The notes: generated by a model from the letters alone, not told the origin. A DNA stretch of 5,728 nucleotides from Sulfurimonas sp. (GCA_030673275.1 DAOVJL010000090.1:1-5728), one strand, 5' to 3'; positions 1 to 5,728 are shown, numbered from the stretch's first letter. Program-made: numbers and translations.

Positions 1-1
1 A

Positions 2-529
2 AAATTTGCCCACAATAAAGATTTTAAAATCAATATTTTTTATCTGTTTAATAAAGATCAAATAAATGCCCAAAATGTTGATAGAACATTTAGAAACAGC
101 GGTGATGGTGAGATTTACGGTTTTGAAGCAGAGTTTAGAACTTCACTGATAAATAACGACCAGCTCTATCTTAACTACTCTTTTGCTGATGGCGAAAACA
201 CTTCCGGTGTTATGGCAAATAGTGCAAAAAGTATGGCAAAACTATTTTATATCTATAATATAAACAGCATGTTTTCTATCTCTAGTATTATAAAATATGT
301 TGGGGAGAAAAATCGTGCAGAGGGAGATGACAGAGAAAAGGTTGATGACTACACAACAGTTGATTTTACGGCAACATACTTATATAAACCAAGTGATTTA
401 ACCATAAGCCTAAGTGTGAAAAATATATTTGACGAGCACCCTGTTCTGTCTTCACCTGTAGATACTTACCCTGCAGACTTCAAACAAGATGGACAAAATT
501 TCTTAATCCGCATGAGTAAAAGGTTTTAG
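2..529 (+). CDS. TonB-dependent outer-membrane receptor, C-terminal part (5' end outside window)
   Basis: The frame is open from the window edge to the TAG at 527-529, giving the last 175 residues; the ATG at 212 is internal and not the true start. It is the end of a 22-strand beta-barrel receptor that takes up a ligand (typically an iron-siderophore, haem, another metal complex or a cobalamin-like compound) across the outer membrane using TonB-ExbBD energy. Seen directly: alternating barrel-strand pattern, a YGFEAEFRT segment typical of barrel strands, the late-barrel signature VKNIFDE followed by a Tyr-Pro and Asp-Phe segment, and a C-terminal strand ending in Phe (RMSKRF), the usual signal for outer-membrane assembly. 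The plug and TonB box lie outside the window, so the ligand cannot be told. The stop is one base before the YfiR-like gene, so the two are almost surely co-transcribed, suggesting that receptor and signalling proteins work together. Confidence 0.9.
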   Translation, partial: KFAHNKDFKINIFYLFNKDQINAQNVDRTFRNSGDGEIYGFEAEFRTSLINNDQLYLNYSFADGENTSGVMANSAKSMAKLFYIYNINSMFSISSIIKYVGEKNRAEGDDREKVDDYTTVDFTATYLYKPSDLTISLSVKNIFDEHPVLSSPVDTYPADFKQDGQNFLIRMSKRF

Positions 530-530
530 T

Positions 531-1061
531 ATGAAAATATTACTAATAATATTACTTGTGTCACTATCACTTTATTCATATGAATATGATGAACTATTAC
601 TAAGAGCTCAAGCTTCCATGTTTCCAAAAATTATACTCTTAGATCAGGAGATAAACCTAAAAATCACAGATAGTACTGTGCTGCTAAGCATTATCTACAA
701 TGACAATGAAGCTAAAGAAGCCAACGATTTTAAGGATCTTATAGATAAAGAGTATAAAGGGGTATTGGGAAGTTACAGTCTTGTTATTAAAACAGTACAT
801 GTAGATGAATTTTCAAGCACAGACAACTCTAGCGCATATTTTATTTTTGATGCAATAGACAAAAATAAAAAAGATGTTGTTACTCATGCAATCAAAAACA
901 AACGCATAAGTTTTAGCTATTCGAACAAATGTTTTGCCAACAATACTTTAATCAGCCTATTTCTAAAAGAGAGAACATATATATATCTCAACAAGTCCGC
1001 CTTAAGTGAGTACAAAATCAAATTTGCTCCTATCTTTTATAAGATAGCAAAGGCTAGATAG
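531..1061 (+). CDS. YfiR-like (DUF4154-like) secreted periplasmic protein, putative regulator of the downstream c-di-GMP enzyme
   Basis: A 176-residue protein with an N-terminal signal peptide (Met-Lys, hydrophobic stretch at about 3-15, likely cleavage near residue 17), so it should be periplasmic. The family call rests mainly on the C-terminal third: a Phe-x-x-x-x-x-Ile segment at 135-141 (FANNTLI), then strand RTYIYLNKSAL (148-158), then KIKFAPIFYKIA (162-173). These match the end of DUF4154/YfiR proteins (FxxxGGxI, then a strand with INLxAA, then a GLxxSxxLLxLA helix). The double Gly is lost and the only cysteine is C134, whereas Pseudomonas YfiR has paired cysteines forming disulfides, so this is a divergent member. 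In YfiBNR, YfiR represses the inner-membrane cyclase YfiN from the periplasm. By position this protein should act on the 746-residue enzyme encoded next. The start is ATG with Shine-Dalgarno TAAAAGG at 517-523. It could instead be an unrelated small periplasmic protein; family confidence is moderate. Confidence 0.68.
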   Translation: MKILLIILLVSLSLYSYEYDELLLRAQASMFPKIILLDQEINLKITDSTVLLSIIYNDNEAKEANDFKDLIDKEYKGVLGSYSLVIKTVHVDEFSSTDNSSAYFIFDAIDKNKKDVVTHAIKNKRISFSYSNKCFANNTLISLFLKERTYIYLNKSALSEYKIKFAPIFYKIAKAR

Positions 1062-3301
1062 TGTCCAATATACTCTTAACAATAAAGACTAAGCTTATAG
1101 TAGCATTTATACTTGTATCAATCTTTATTTTAACACTTATATATCTAACTTTTAGCAGCCTCTTTCAAGAGCACATGTTAAAAAGTGAAAAAGAAAAAGC
1201 CATACTAATTGCACAAACAATTGAGCCAATGATTGGGATAAATCATTATTTAGGTTTACATGATGATATAAAGCAACTAGCTAAGCAAACTACTGACAAC
1301 GAGAATATAGAGTCTTTACGTATTACAATACAAGAGAAAGAAATTTTCTTTTTGCCATATGATAAAGAGCAGAGGCATATCCATGTTAAATACCCGATTA
1401 AAGACACTACAACACAACTTAAAATCGGAACAATTGATATATTTTACAAACTTGAAAACTTTGATAAAACCTTTAATACTATTCAAACAAAAATAATTAA
1501 ATATATGGCATTTCTTGCTATTACGTTTTTACTATTTACACTGCTTACTCGAAGATTGCTTAATCCTCTAAATCAGATTGCAAAAAAGGTACAAAACTAT
1601 AAACTTGATGCTACTCTAGATTTTTCCAATATTAGAAAAGAGGTAGAAACTGATGCCATCATAGAAGCTTTTAAAAAGATGGTAACAAATATACATGAAC
1701 ACACCCTTCTTCTGGAAAGATATAAGTATGCGGTAGATGAAAGTGCGATTGTAAGTAAATCTGATATAAACGGCACTATCACTTATGTAAATGATGAGTT
1801 TTGCCGGGCATCCGGATATAGCAGATATGAGCTTCTTGGTAATACTCATAAAATTATAAGACATCCTCAAACAAAAGATGAAGTTATTAAAGATATCTGG
1901 TCAAGACTGAATAATAAACAGATATGGAAAGGCACAATCAAAAATTTAACCAAAGATGATCAAACATACCATGTTGAAATCACTATAGTGCCAATATTTG
2001 ATGAAAACGGTAATACTGTTGAGTTTATAAGCATGAGTCATGATATAACACAAATTATAAAGCAAAAAGAGCAGATTTTACGACAAACAACAAACAGGAT
2101 AACAAATATTCCAAACAGAATTAAACTTGAAGAAGATATAAAAACTCTTCAAACACCAAAACTAGCATTAGTATCACTAGATAATTTCTATATTATAAAT
2201 GATTACTATGGTTATAACACAGGTACTTACACTATAAAAGAGACTGCAAATATAATTCAAAAATATCTAAAAAAATATAATATTAGCATGTATCATATAT
2301 CTGCTCACGAATTTGCTATACTTGCTGATAATGACATAGGCTATACTGACTTTAATGATGTATATCGTAGTATATTAAAAATAATAGATAATTATGTTAT
2401 TAATTCTGATGAACACTCATTAAATATAACTGCTACCGCCGGTATTACATATAATCAACATAATGCTATTGCCAATGCATCTATGGCACTGCATCACGCT
2501 AGAGAAACCGGTAAATCTTCACTTGTCTATGAGGAGGCAAGCAATCTTGTTGAATTATATAATAACAACATTAAATGGACAAAACGGATCAAAGATGCAT
2601 TAAGCGATGATAGATTTGTAGTTTATGTTCAACCGATAGTCGATGCCAAAACTCTTAAAACAGACAAATATGAGTGTCTAGTGAGAATGATAGACGAAGA
2701 TGAAAATATTATATCTCCATATCATTTTCTTGATATCTCAAAAAAATCAAAACTTTATCTTGAAATTACAAAAAAAGTCATATCTTCTGCATTTAAAGTA
2801 TTTTCTCAACTACCTGACAAATCATTTTCTATTAACATCTCAGTAGAAGACCTCACCAATAAAACAAATATGGAATTTCTTAAACAAAAGATAAAAGAGT
2901 ATGATATAGCCTCTCGTCTTGTGCTTGAAATAGTAGAGTCTGAAGGAATTGAAAATTTTGAAGAAATAATTCCTCTAGTCAATGAACTTAAACAGTTGGG
3001 GTGTGAAATATCTATTGATGACTTTGGAACCGGTTACTCAAACTTTGCATACTTAATGCAGCTTAATGTTGATTATATAAAAATTGACGGATCGCTTATA
3101 AAAGATATAGACCACAATATCAACAGCCAAATAATCTCAAAAACCATTTTAGATTTTGCCGTACAACTTGAGCTTAAAACAGTTGCTGAGTTTATACACA
3201 ATGAAAGCGTAATGCATTATACTCAAGAGATGGGTATAGACTACCTGCAAGGTTTTCATCTTGGTGAACCTGTGCCAATTGAAACTCTTATATCTAAGTA
3301 A
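1061..3301 (+). CDS. Membrane PAS-GGDEF-EAL protein; predicted c-di-GMP phosphodiesterase with inactive GGDEF
   Basis: A 746-residue inner-membrane signalling protein. Domains in order: TM1 at about 11-32; periplasmic sensor region 33-143 (perhaps Cache/CHASE-like, as in YfiN); TM2 at about 146-162; HAMP about 163-217 (LLNPL at 166-170); PAS about 221-330; GGDEF about 340-490; EAL about 500-746. The GGDEF is degenerate: SAHEF at 414-418 replaces GGDEF, S372 replaces the first metal-binding Asp, GH is G384-Y385, GD is G388-T389, and there is no RxxD site. The EAL domain keeps E538 (as ECL), N592, E623, E626, D653-D654, K674, E710 and Q730, and has DDFGTGYS at 653-660. The late Glu of the AEGVE motif is H713. 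It is therefore predicted to hydrolyse c-di-GMP to pGpG, with the GGDEF half perhaps binding GTP or acting structurally. The start is GTG overlapping the previous TAG by one base, with AAAGG at 1049-1053, so translation is coupled to the YfiR-like gene. Confidence 0.93.
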   Translation: MSNILLTIKTKLIVAFILVSIFILTLIYLTFSSLFQEHMLKSEKEKAILIAQTIEPMIGINHYLGLHDDIKQLAKQTTDNENIESLRITIQEKEIFFLPYDKEQRHIHVKYPIKDTTTQLKIGTIDIFYKLENFDKTFNTIQTKIIKYMAFLAITFLLFTLLTRRLLNPLNQIAKKVQNYKLDATLDFSNIRKEVETDAIIEAFKKMVTNIHEHTLLLERYKYAVDESAIVSKSDINGTITYVNDEFCRASGYSRYELLGNTHKIIRHPQTKDEVIKDIWSRLNNKQIWKGTIKNLTKDDQTYHVEITIVPIFDENGNTVEFISMSHDITQIIKQKEQILRQTTNRITNIPNRIKLEEDIKTLQTPKLALVSLDNFYIINDYYGYNTGTYTIKETANIIQKYLKKYNISMYHISAHEFAILADNDIGYTDFNDVYRSILKIIDNYVINSDEHSLNITATAGITYNQHNAIANASMALHHARETGKSSLVYEEASNLVELYNNNIKWTKRIKDALSDDRFVVYVQPIVDAKTLKTDKYECLVRMIDEDENIISPYHFLDISKKSKLYLEITKKVISSAFKVFSQLPDKSFSINISVEDLTNKTNMEFLKQKIKEYDIASRLVLEIVESEGIENFEEIIPLVNELKQLGCEISIDDFGTGYSNFAYLMQLNVDYIKIDGSLIKDIDHNINSQIISKTILDFAVQLELKTVAEFIHNESVMHYTQEMGIDYLQGFHLGEPVPIETLISK

Positions 3302-3315
3302 AAGATACCTTTTTA

Positions 3316-3600
3316 ATGGACTATGAATTTGAAGAAGATGTTGAGCCGACTTGGCTGATAAAACAGAGAGAGGATGCTCTGCTTGCTGAAGCAGCTTACG
3401 CTAAAAATGAAAAGATTGTCTATAAAAAAGGTGATCAGGTAGGTAACTTTTTATTTGTTCATTATAATAAGGCTAAAAACAGAGCTACTTTTCTTTGCCA
3501 GGAATGTAGCAGAAAATTCACTTATAACATCTACTCTATCAAAAATAAAAAACGGTGTAAATGGTATAAGTTTCACAATAAACCGTTTAAAGTAAAGTAA
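3316..3600 (+). CDS. Hypothetical 94-residue protein with a partial zinc-ribbon-like pattern
   Basis: I do not recognise this protein. It starts at the only in-frame ATG after a stop at 3295-3297 and lies 14 bases behind the EAL gene, so it is probably the last gene of the same transcript; the Shine-Dalgarno is weak (AAAAG at 3300-3304). There is no signal peptide or membrane segment, so it is likely cytoplasmic. The N-terminus is acidic (DYEFEEDVE at 2-10), followed by a likely helix (about 14-30) and a basic C-terminal half rich in Lys. Residues 39-84 recall the small zinc-ribbon fold seen in some phage and HNH-associated proteins: G-x-x-x-G (39-43), a strand, CQEC (61-64), a spacer with YSIK (73-76), then C81. 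The usual final Cys-Gly-Cys is reduced to C81-K-W, so only three Cys remain; H87 might be a fourth ligand. A nucleic-acid-binding role is possible but unproven. Confidence 0.72.
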   Translation: MDYEFEEDVEPTWLIKQREDALLAEAAYAKNEKIVYKKGDQVGNFLFVHYNKAKNRATFLCQECSRKFTYNIYSIKNKKRCKWYKFHNKPFKVK

Positions 3601-3638
3601 ACAATTCTATACAAGCTATCCATACCAACCATAAAGTT

Positions 3639-3691
3639 TTTTTAACAAAAATACATATAACAGAAATTAATAATAACTTGATTGTTAAAAA
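3639..3691. repeat. 10-bp perfect inverted repeat in the gap before the diguanylate cyclase gene
   Basis: TTTTTAACAA at 3639-3648 is the exact reverse complement of TTGTTAAAAA at 3682-3691, separated by 33 bases. The right arm ends three bases before the possible -10 box. It could be a regulator site or a weak hairpin. The arms hold only one G-C pair each in AT-rich DNA, so chance is a real alternative. It is too weak and too widely spaced to call a terminator. Confidence 0.3.
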
Positions 3692-3699
3692 GCTATACT
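3678..3699 (+). promoter_or_regulatory. Possible promoter for the diguanylate cyclase gene
   Basis: TATACT at 3694-3699 matches five of six bases of the sigma-70 -10 box and would place transcription start near 3706, about 23 bases before the ATG. TTGATT at 3678-3683 is only 10 bases upstream, too close for a standard -35, but Campylobacterota promoters often rely on the -10 box and AT-rich upstream DNA. In such AT-rich DNA a hit like this can arise by chance. Confidence 0.3.
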
Positions 3700-3714
3700 G
3701 CTAAGATGTAAATA

Positions 3715-3720
3715 CGAAAG
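3715..3720 (+). promoter_or_regulatory. Shine-Dalgarno deciding the ATG start at 3729
   Basis: CGAAAG lies 8 bases before the ATG at 3729. The alternative GTG at 3720 overlaps this site and has only a poor purine stretch (TAAGA at 3702-3706) further upstream. The ATG is therefore preferred, although the two starts differ by only three residues. Confidence 0.4.
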
Positions 3721-3728
3721 TGTGCATT

Positions 3729-4910
3729 ATGAATGTTTTTAAAAAAATTATGGATTGTTGTAACTTGGGCATATCTGAGGATGATGATGAAGAGTTAAAA
3801 ATAAAAAAGTCATCCATGGTTCTTGTCTCGTTGATTACCGGATCAGCAGGATTTGCTTTGACGCTTATTTATCTATATTTTGATCACGCTGTACTCGCAT
3901 CTATACCTCTTGTATATACTGCTATCTCTTTGTTAAATCTACTCTATTTCAAAGAAAGTAAAAACATAATTTCTTTTTACAAAATACAAACATCTTTAAT
4001 TCTTGTGGTACCTTTTCTTCTTATGTGGTCTCTAGGTGGATTTGCACTTGGAAGTTTTGTTTTTATATGGGCTTTTTTTGCACCTATTGCTGCTTTGATT
4101 TATGAAAATAAAAAACAGGCGTTCTATTGGTTCTGCTGTTTTATTGTTCTTGTTACTTTTTCAGTACTCATTGATCAATATCTTTTTGAAAACCATACAA
4201 CCTTTATGCCGCAAATGGCAGTTGAGATGCTTCTTTTTTTAAATATCACTGCCGGTCTATCCGGAATCTACTATTTGATCCAATACTTTGTAAATGAAAA
4301 AGAAGAAAATTCTCTTGCTCTCCTGCAACAAGAACATGGAAAGTTAATCAGACGTACAGAGGAGCTAAAAAAAGCAAATTCTAAACTACACCATTATGCT
4401 CATCATGATGCGCTTACAAATCTGCCAAACAGATACTACTTAAGAGAAAACCTTGAAAAAATGATATCTCATGCAAAAAGGCACAAACACTCCATAGCTC
4501 TTCTATTTATAGATTTAGATGATTTTAAAGGTATAAATGATGATTTTGGACATTCTACAGGGGACCAAGTACTTCTGGATGTTTCAAGTCGTATAAAATC
4601 TCTGCTTAGAGAAGAGGATACCATTGCAAGATTAGGTGGAGATGAGTTTGCAGTTGTGATAAGTGATATTACTGATATCTCTTATATTGATATAATCTCA
4701 GAGCGTATTATAGATGAGGTAAATCGTGACTATTCATATATATCTAAGTCATCACCTATAGGAGTCAGTATCGGCATTAGCCTTTTTCCTCAAGATGCAC
4801 AAGATATTGACACCCTTATAGACAATGCGGATGAAGCTATGTACGAAATAAAACTATCCTCTAAAAATGCCTATAAATTTTATAAAAAAGAGAGTTCCTT
4901 CACTAGTTAA
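3729..4910 (+). CDS. Six-helix membrane diguanylate cyclase (intact GGDEF, I-site present)
   Basis: A 393-residue protein from the ATG at 3729; a GTG at 3720 in frame would add three residues. It makes c-di-GMP from two GTP at the inner-membrane face. Layout: acidic cytoplasmic N-terminus (about 1-27), six predicted membrane helices (about 31-51, 57-74, 87-101, 106-124, 131-150, 164-187), a charged coiled-coil linker (about 188-222), then GGDEF from about 225 to 385. The catalytic set is complete: LTNLPNR at 229-235, D262 (DLDDF), N270, D271, G274-H275, G278-D279 and GGDEF at 303-307. R294-E-E-D297 is a canonical RxxD inhibitory site, so product inhibition is expected. The membrane half, with MWSLGGFALGSF near 99-110 and a WAFFAP segment at 114-119, resembles a membrane domain I recall on Campylobacterota adenylate cyclases; this is from memory. 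The gene follows a 128-base gap and probably has its own promoter. It stands beside a predicted c-di-GMP phosphodiesterase. Confidence 0.93.
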   Translation: MNVFKKIMDCCNLGISEDDDEELKIKKSSMVLVSLITGSAGFALTLIYLYFDHAVLASIPLVYTAISLLNLLYFKESKNIISFYKIQTSLILVVPFLLMWSLGGFALGSFVFIWAFFAPIAALIYENKKQAFYWFCCFIVLVTFSVLIDQYLFENHTTFMPQMAVEMLLFLNITAGLSGIYYLIQYFVNEKEENSLALLQQEHGKLIRRTEELKKANSKLHHYAHHDALTNLPNRYYLRENLEKMISHAKRHKHSIALLFIDLDDFKGINDDFGHSTGDQVLLDVSSRIKSLLREEDTIARLGGDEFAVVISDITDISYIDIISERIIDEVNRDYSYISKSSPIGVSIGISLFPQDAQDIDTLIDNADEAMYEIKLSSKNAYKFYKKESSFTS

Positions 4911-4927
4911 TACAAATAGTGTATACT
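4899..4927 (+). promoter_or_regulatory. Possible sigma-70-type promoter for the lytic transglycosylase gene
   Basis: TTCACT at 4899-4904 (four of six to TTGACA) and TATACT at 4922-4927 (five of six to TATAAT) are separated by 17 bases, the ideal spacer. Transcription would begin near 4934, leaving a leader of about 27 bases before the GTG. The -35 lies in the end of the upstream coding region. TATGAT at 4934-4939 is an alternative -10 box. Read-through from the cyclase gene is also possible because no terminator is seen between them. Confidence 0.33.
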
Positions 4928-4949
4928 CAATATTATGATTATATACTTT

Positions 4950-4955
4950 AAGGAA
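4950..4955 (+). promoter_or_regulatory. Shine-Dalgarno AAGGAA deciding the GTG start at 4961
   Basis: AAGGAA is 5 bases before the GTG at 4961, and an in-frame stop (TAA 4958-4960) directly precedes that codon. The next in-frame ATG is codon 92, beyond the signal peptide, so the GTG is the only sensible start. Confidence 0.7.
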
Positions 4956-4960
4956 TTTAA

Positions 4961-5728
4961 GTGATTAAAATAGTTTTGCCACTGCTCTTAAGCACTCTAC
5001 TTTTTGCCGAGTATACAAACTGCGAATTTCAAAATAAAAACTATACAGAGGTTTGTAAAAAAGTTGTAAAAAACGGTGTCTCATACAAATACGCAAATGA
5101 ATTTTTACTCTCTTATTTTAAGACTAAAAAGTTTGATGAGGTAAGCTATAAATATCTGCAACCAAGGTATATTAAATCTCATAGAAAAAATGAAAAAAAA
5201 GCTAATAATGTACTTGTTAAGCATGTGCCAAAAATGGTTAAACATCTGCGAGAGTACAAAGAAGTTTATGACTATGCTGAGAAAAAATATGGCGTGAACC
5301 GTGAAGTTATTGCTGCCATTTTACTTAAAGAGACAAAACTGGGCAAGATAAAACCTACGCATGATGCATTTATAGTCTTTAACACTTTAGTAGTACGTAC
5401 TAAGCCAACTACAAAACGAAAAAAATGGCTGTTAAAGATGGGTAAAACAAATATGGTCTCTATCATCACTCACTGCTATAAAAAGGGTGTGACTCCCGAG
5501 GAGTGTAATCTGCCAAGCTCTTACGCAGGGGCTGTAGGAATACCGCAGTTTATGCCAAACAGTTTTGTATATGCCGAGGGATATAAAACAAAAGTTCCTG
5601 ATCTTACAAAGATGGAAGATGCTATAGTCTCTGCAAGTAAGTTTTTACATAAAAAAGCAAGTTTTTCCGAGCTGATTGACTGGAGTGTTATGCCTAATAT
5701 ACCGGAGATAGAATCACAATGGTATGAC
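4961..5728 (+). CDS. mltB: MltB-type lytic murein transglycosylase (3' end outside window)
   Basis: The first 256 residues of a periplasmic enzyme that cleaves the MurNAc-GlcNAc bond of peptidoglycan, leaving 1,6-anhydro-MurNAc ends (MltB/SLT_2 type, GH103). The signal peptide is residues 1-16, with cleavage likely after LLFA. There is no lipobox, so unlike E. coli MltB it is probably soluble rather than outer-membrane anchored. A family-specific N-terminal region (17-100) precedes the catalytic domain. YGVNREVIAAILLKET (110-125) aligns with the MltB segment YGVPPEIIVGIIGVET and gives E124 as the catalytic acid. DAFIVFNTL (135-143) and SSYAGAVGIPQFMPNSF (186-202) match further conserved core blocks, the latter lining the glycan groove. 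MEDAIVSASKFL corresponds to the DAI-S-A-YF helix. C21/C32 and C172/C182 could form disulfides. The start is GTG. Only the C-terminal part is missing. The gene may be expressed alone or by read-through from the cyclase gene. Confidence 0.9.
   Translation, partial: MIKIVLPLLLSTLLFAEYTNCEFQNKNYTEVCKKVVKNGVSYKYANEFLLSYFKTKKFDEVSYKYLQPRYIKSHRKNEKKANNVLVKHVPKMVKHLREYKEVYDYAEKKYGVNREVIAAILLKETKLGKIKPTHDAFIVFNTLVVRTKPTTKRKKWLLKMGKTNMVSIITHCYKKGVTPEECNLPSSYAGAVGIPQFMPNSFVYAEGYKTKVPDLTKMEDAIVSASKFLHKKASFSELIDWSVMPNIPEIESQWYD

Noticed and set aside
212..529. Separate 105-residue gene starting at the ATG at 212
   Set aside because: The same frame is open to the window edge and codes for beta-barrel sequence before this ATG, so it is an internal Met of the TonB receptor.
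1597..1870. Two overlapping open frames on the minus strand (1597-1782 and 1616-1870)
   Set aside because: They lie inside the HAMP/PAS part of the 746-residue gene, have no ribosome site or family match, and the + strand frame is clearly the coding one.
3585..3643. Possible intrinsic terminator after the 94-residue gene
   Set aside because: The only stem near the stop is five AT-rich pairs (GTTTA 3585-3589 with TAAAC 3598-3602), and the T7 run at 3637-3643 is not next to a GC-rich stem.
4901..4921. CACTA/TAGTG hairpin at the end of the cyclase gene as a terminator
   Set aside because: Only five pairs with an 11-base loop and no following T run; it also overlaps the possible promoter.
5193..5200. 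A8 run in the transglycosylase gene, and T7 runs at 4073-4079 and 4234-4240, as phase-variation tracts
   Set aside because: Such short A/T runs are expected in AT-rich coding DNA, and Campylobacterota phase variation typically uses longer G/C tracts; all frames remain intact.
5272..5469. 65-codon open frame on the minus strand
   Set aside because: It lies opposite the catalytic core of the transglycosylase, which carries clear family motifs; the reverse frame shows none.

Overview
This AT-rich window is all on the + strand and looks like chromosomal DNA from a Campylobacterota member of the Sulfurimonas/Sulfurovum type. The pointers are low GC, tightly packed genes with one-base gaps or overlaps, the TonB-receptor C-terminus, the PAS-GGDEF-EAL protein and the six-helix membrane domain on the diguanylate cyclase. 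The taxon is an inference from protein style; there is no rRNA or other marker here.

Positions 2-3600 look like one transcription unit whose promoter lies upstream of the window. It holds the C-terminal end of a TonB-dependent outer-membrane receptor (2-529), a small secreted YfiR-like (DUF4154-like) periplasmic protein (531-1061), a 746-residue inner-membrane signalling protein with a periplasmic sensor, HAMP, Aer-like PAS, degenerate GGDEF and largely intact EAL domain (1061-3301), and a 94-residue protein with a damaged zinc-ribbon pattern (3316-3600). The first three genes are joined by a 1-base gap and a 1-base overlap. The likely logic is a signal chain across the envelope: receptor, then periplasmic YfiR-like partner, then inner-membrane c-di-GMP enzyme. 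The output differs from classical YfiN. The cyclase half has lost its key residues, so the predicted product is a c-di-GMP phosphodiesterase.

After a 128-base gap with a possible promoter comes a second c-di-GMP gene (about 3729-4910): a six-helix membrane protein with a complete GGDEF domain and an intact RxxD inhibitory site, predicted to make c-di-GMP. A predicted degrading enzyme and a predicted synthesising enzyme therefore lie side by side. A 50-base gap leads to the start of an MltB-type lytic transglycosylase (4961 to the window end), a periplasmic cell-wall enzyme that is cut off by the window edge.

No RNA gene, CRISPR array, insertion sequence or convincing intrinsic terminator was seen. 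No gap between genes is longer than 128 bases.
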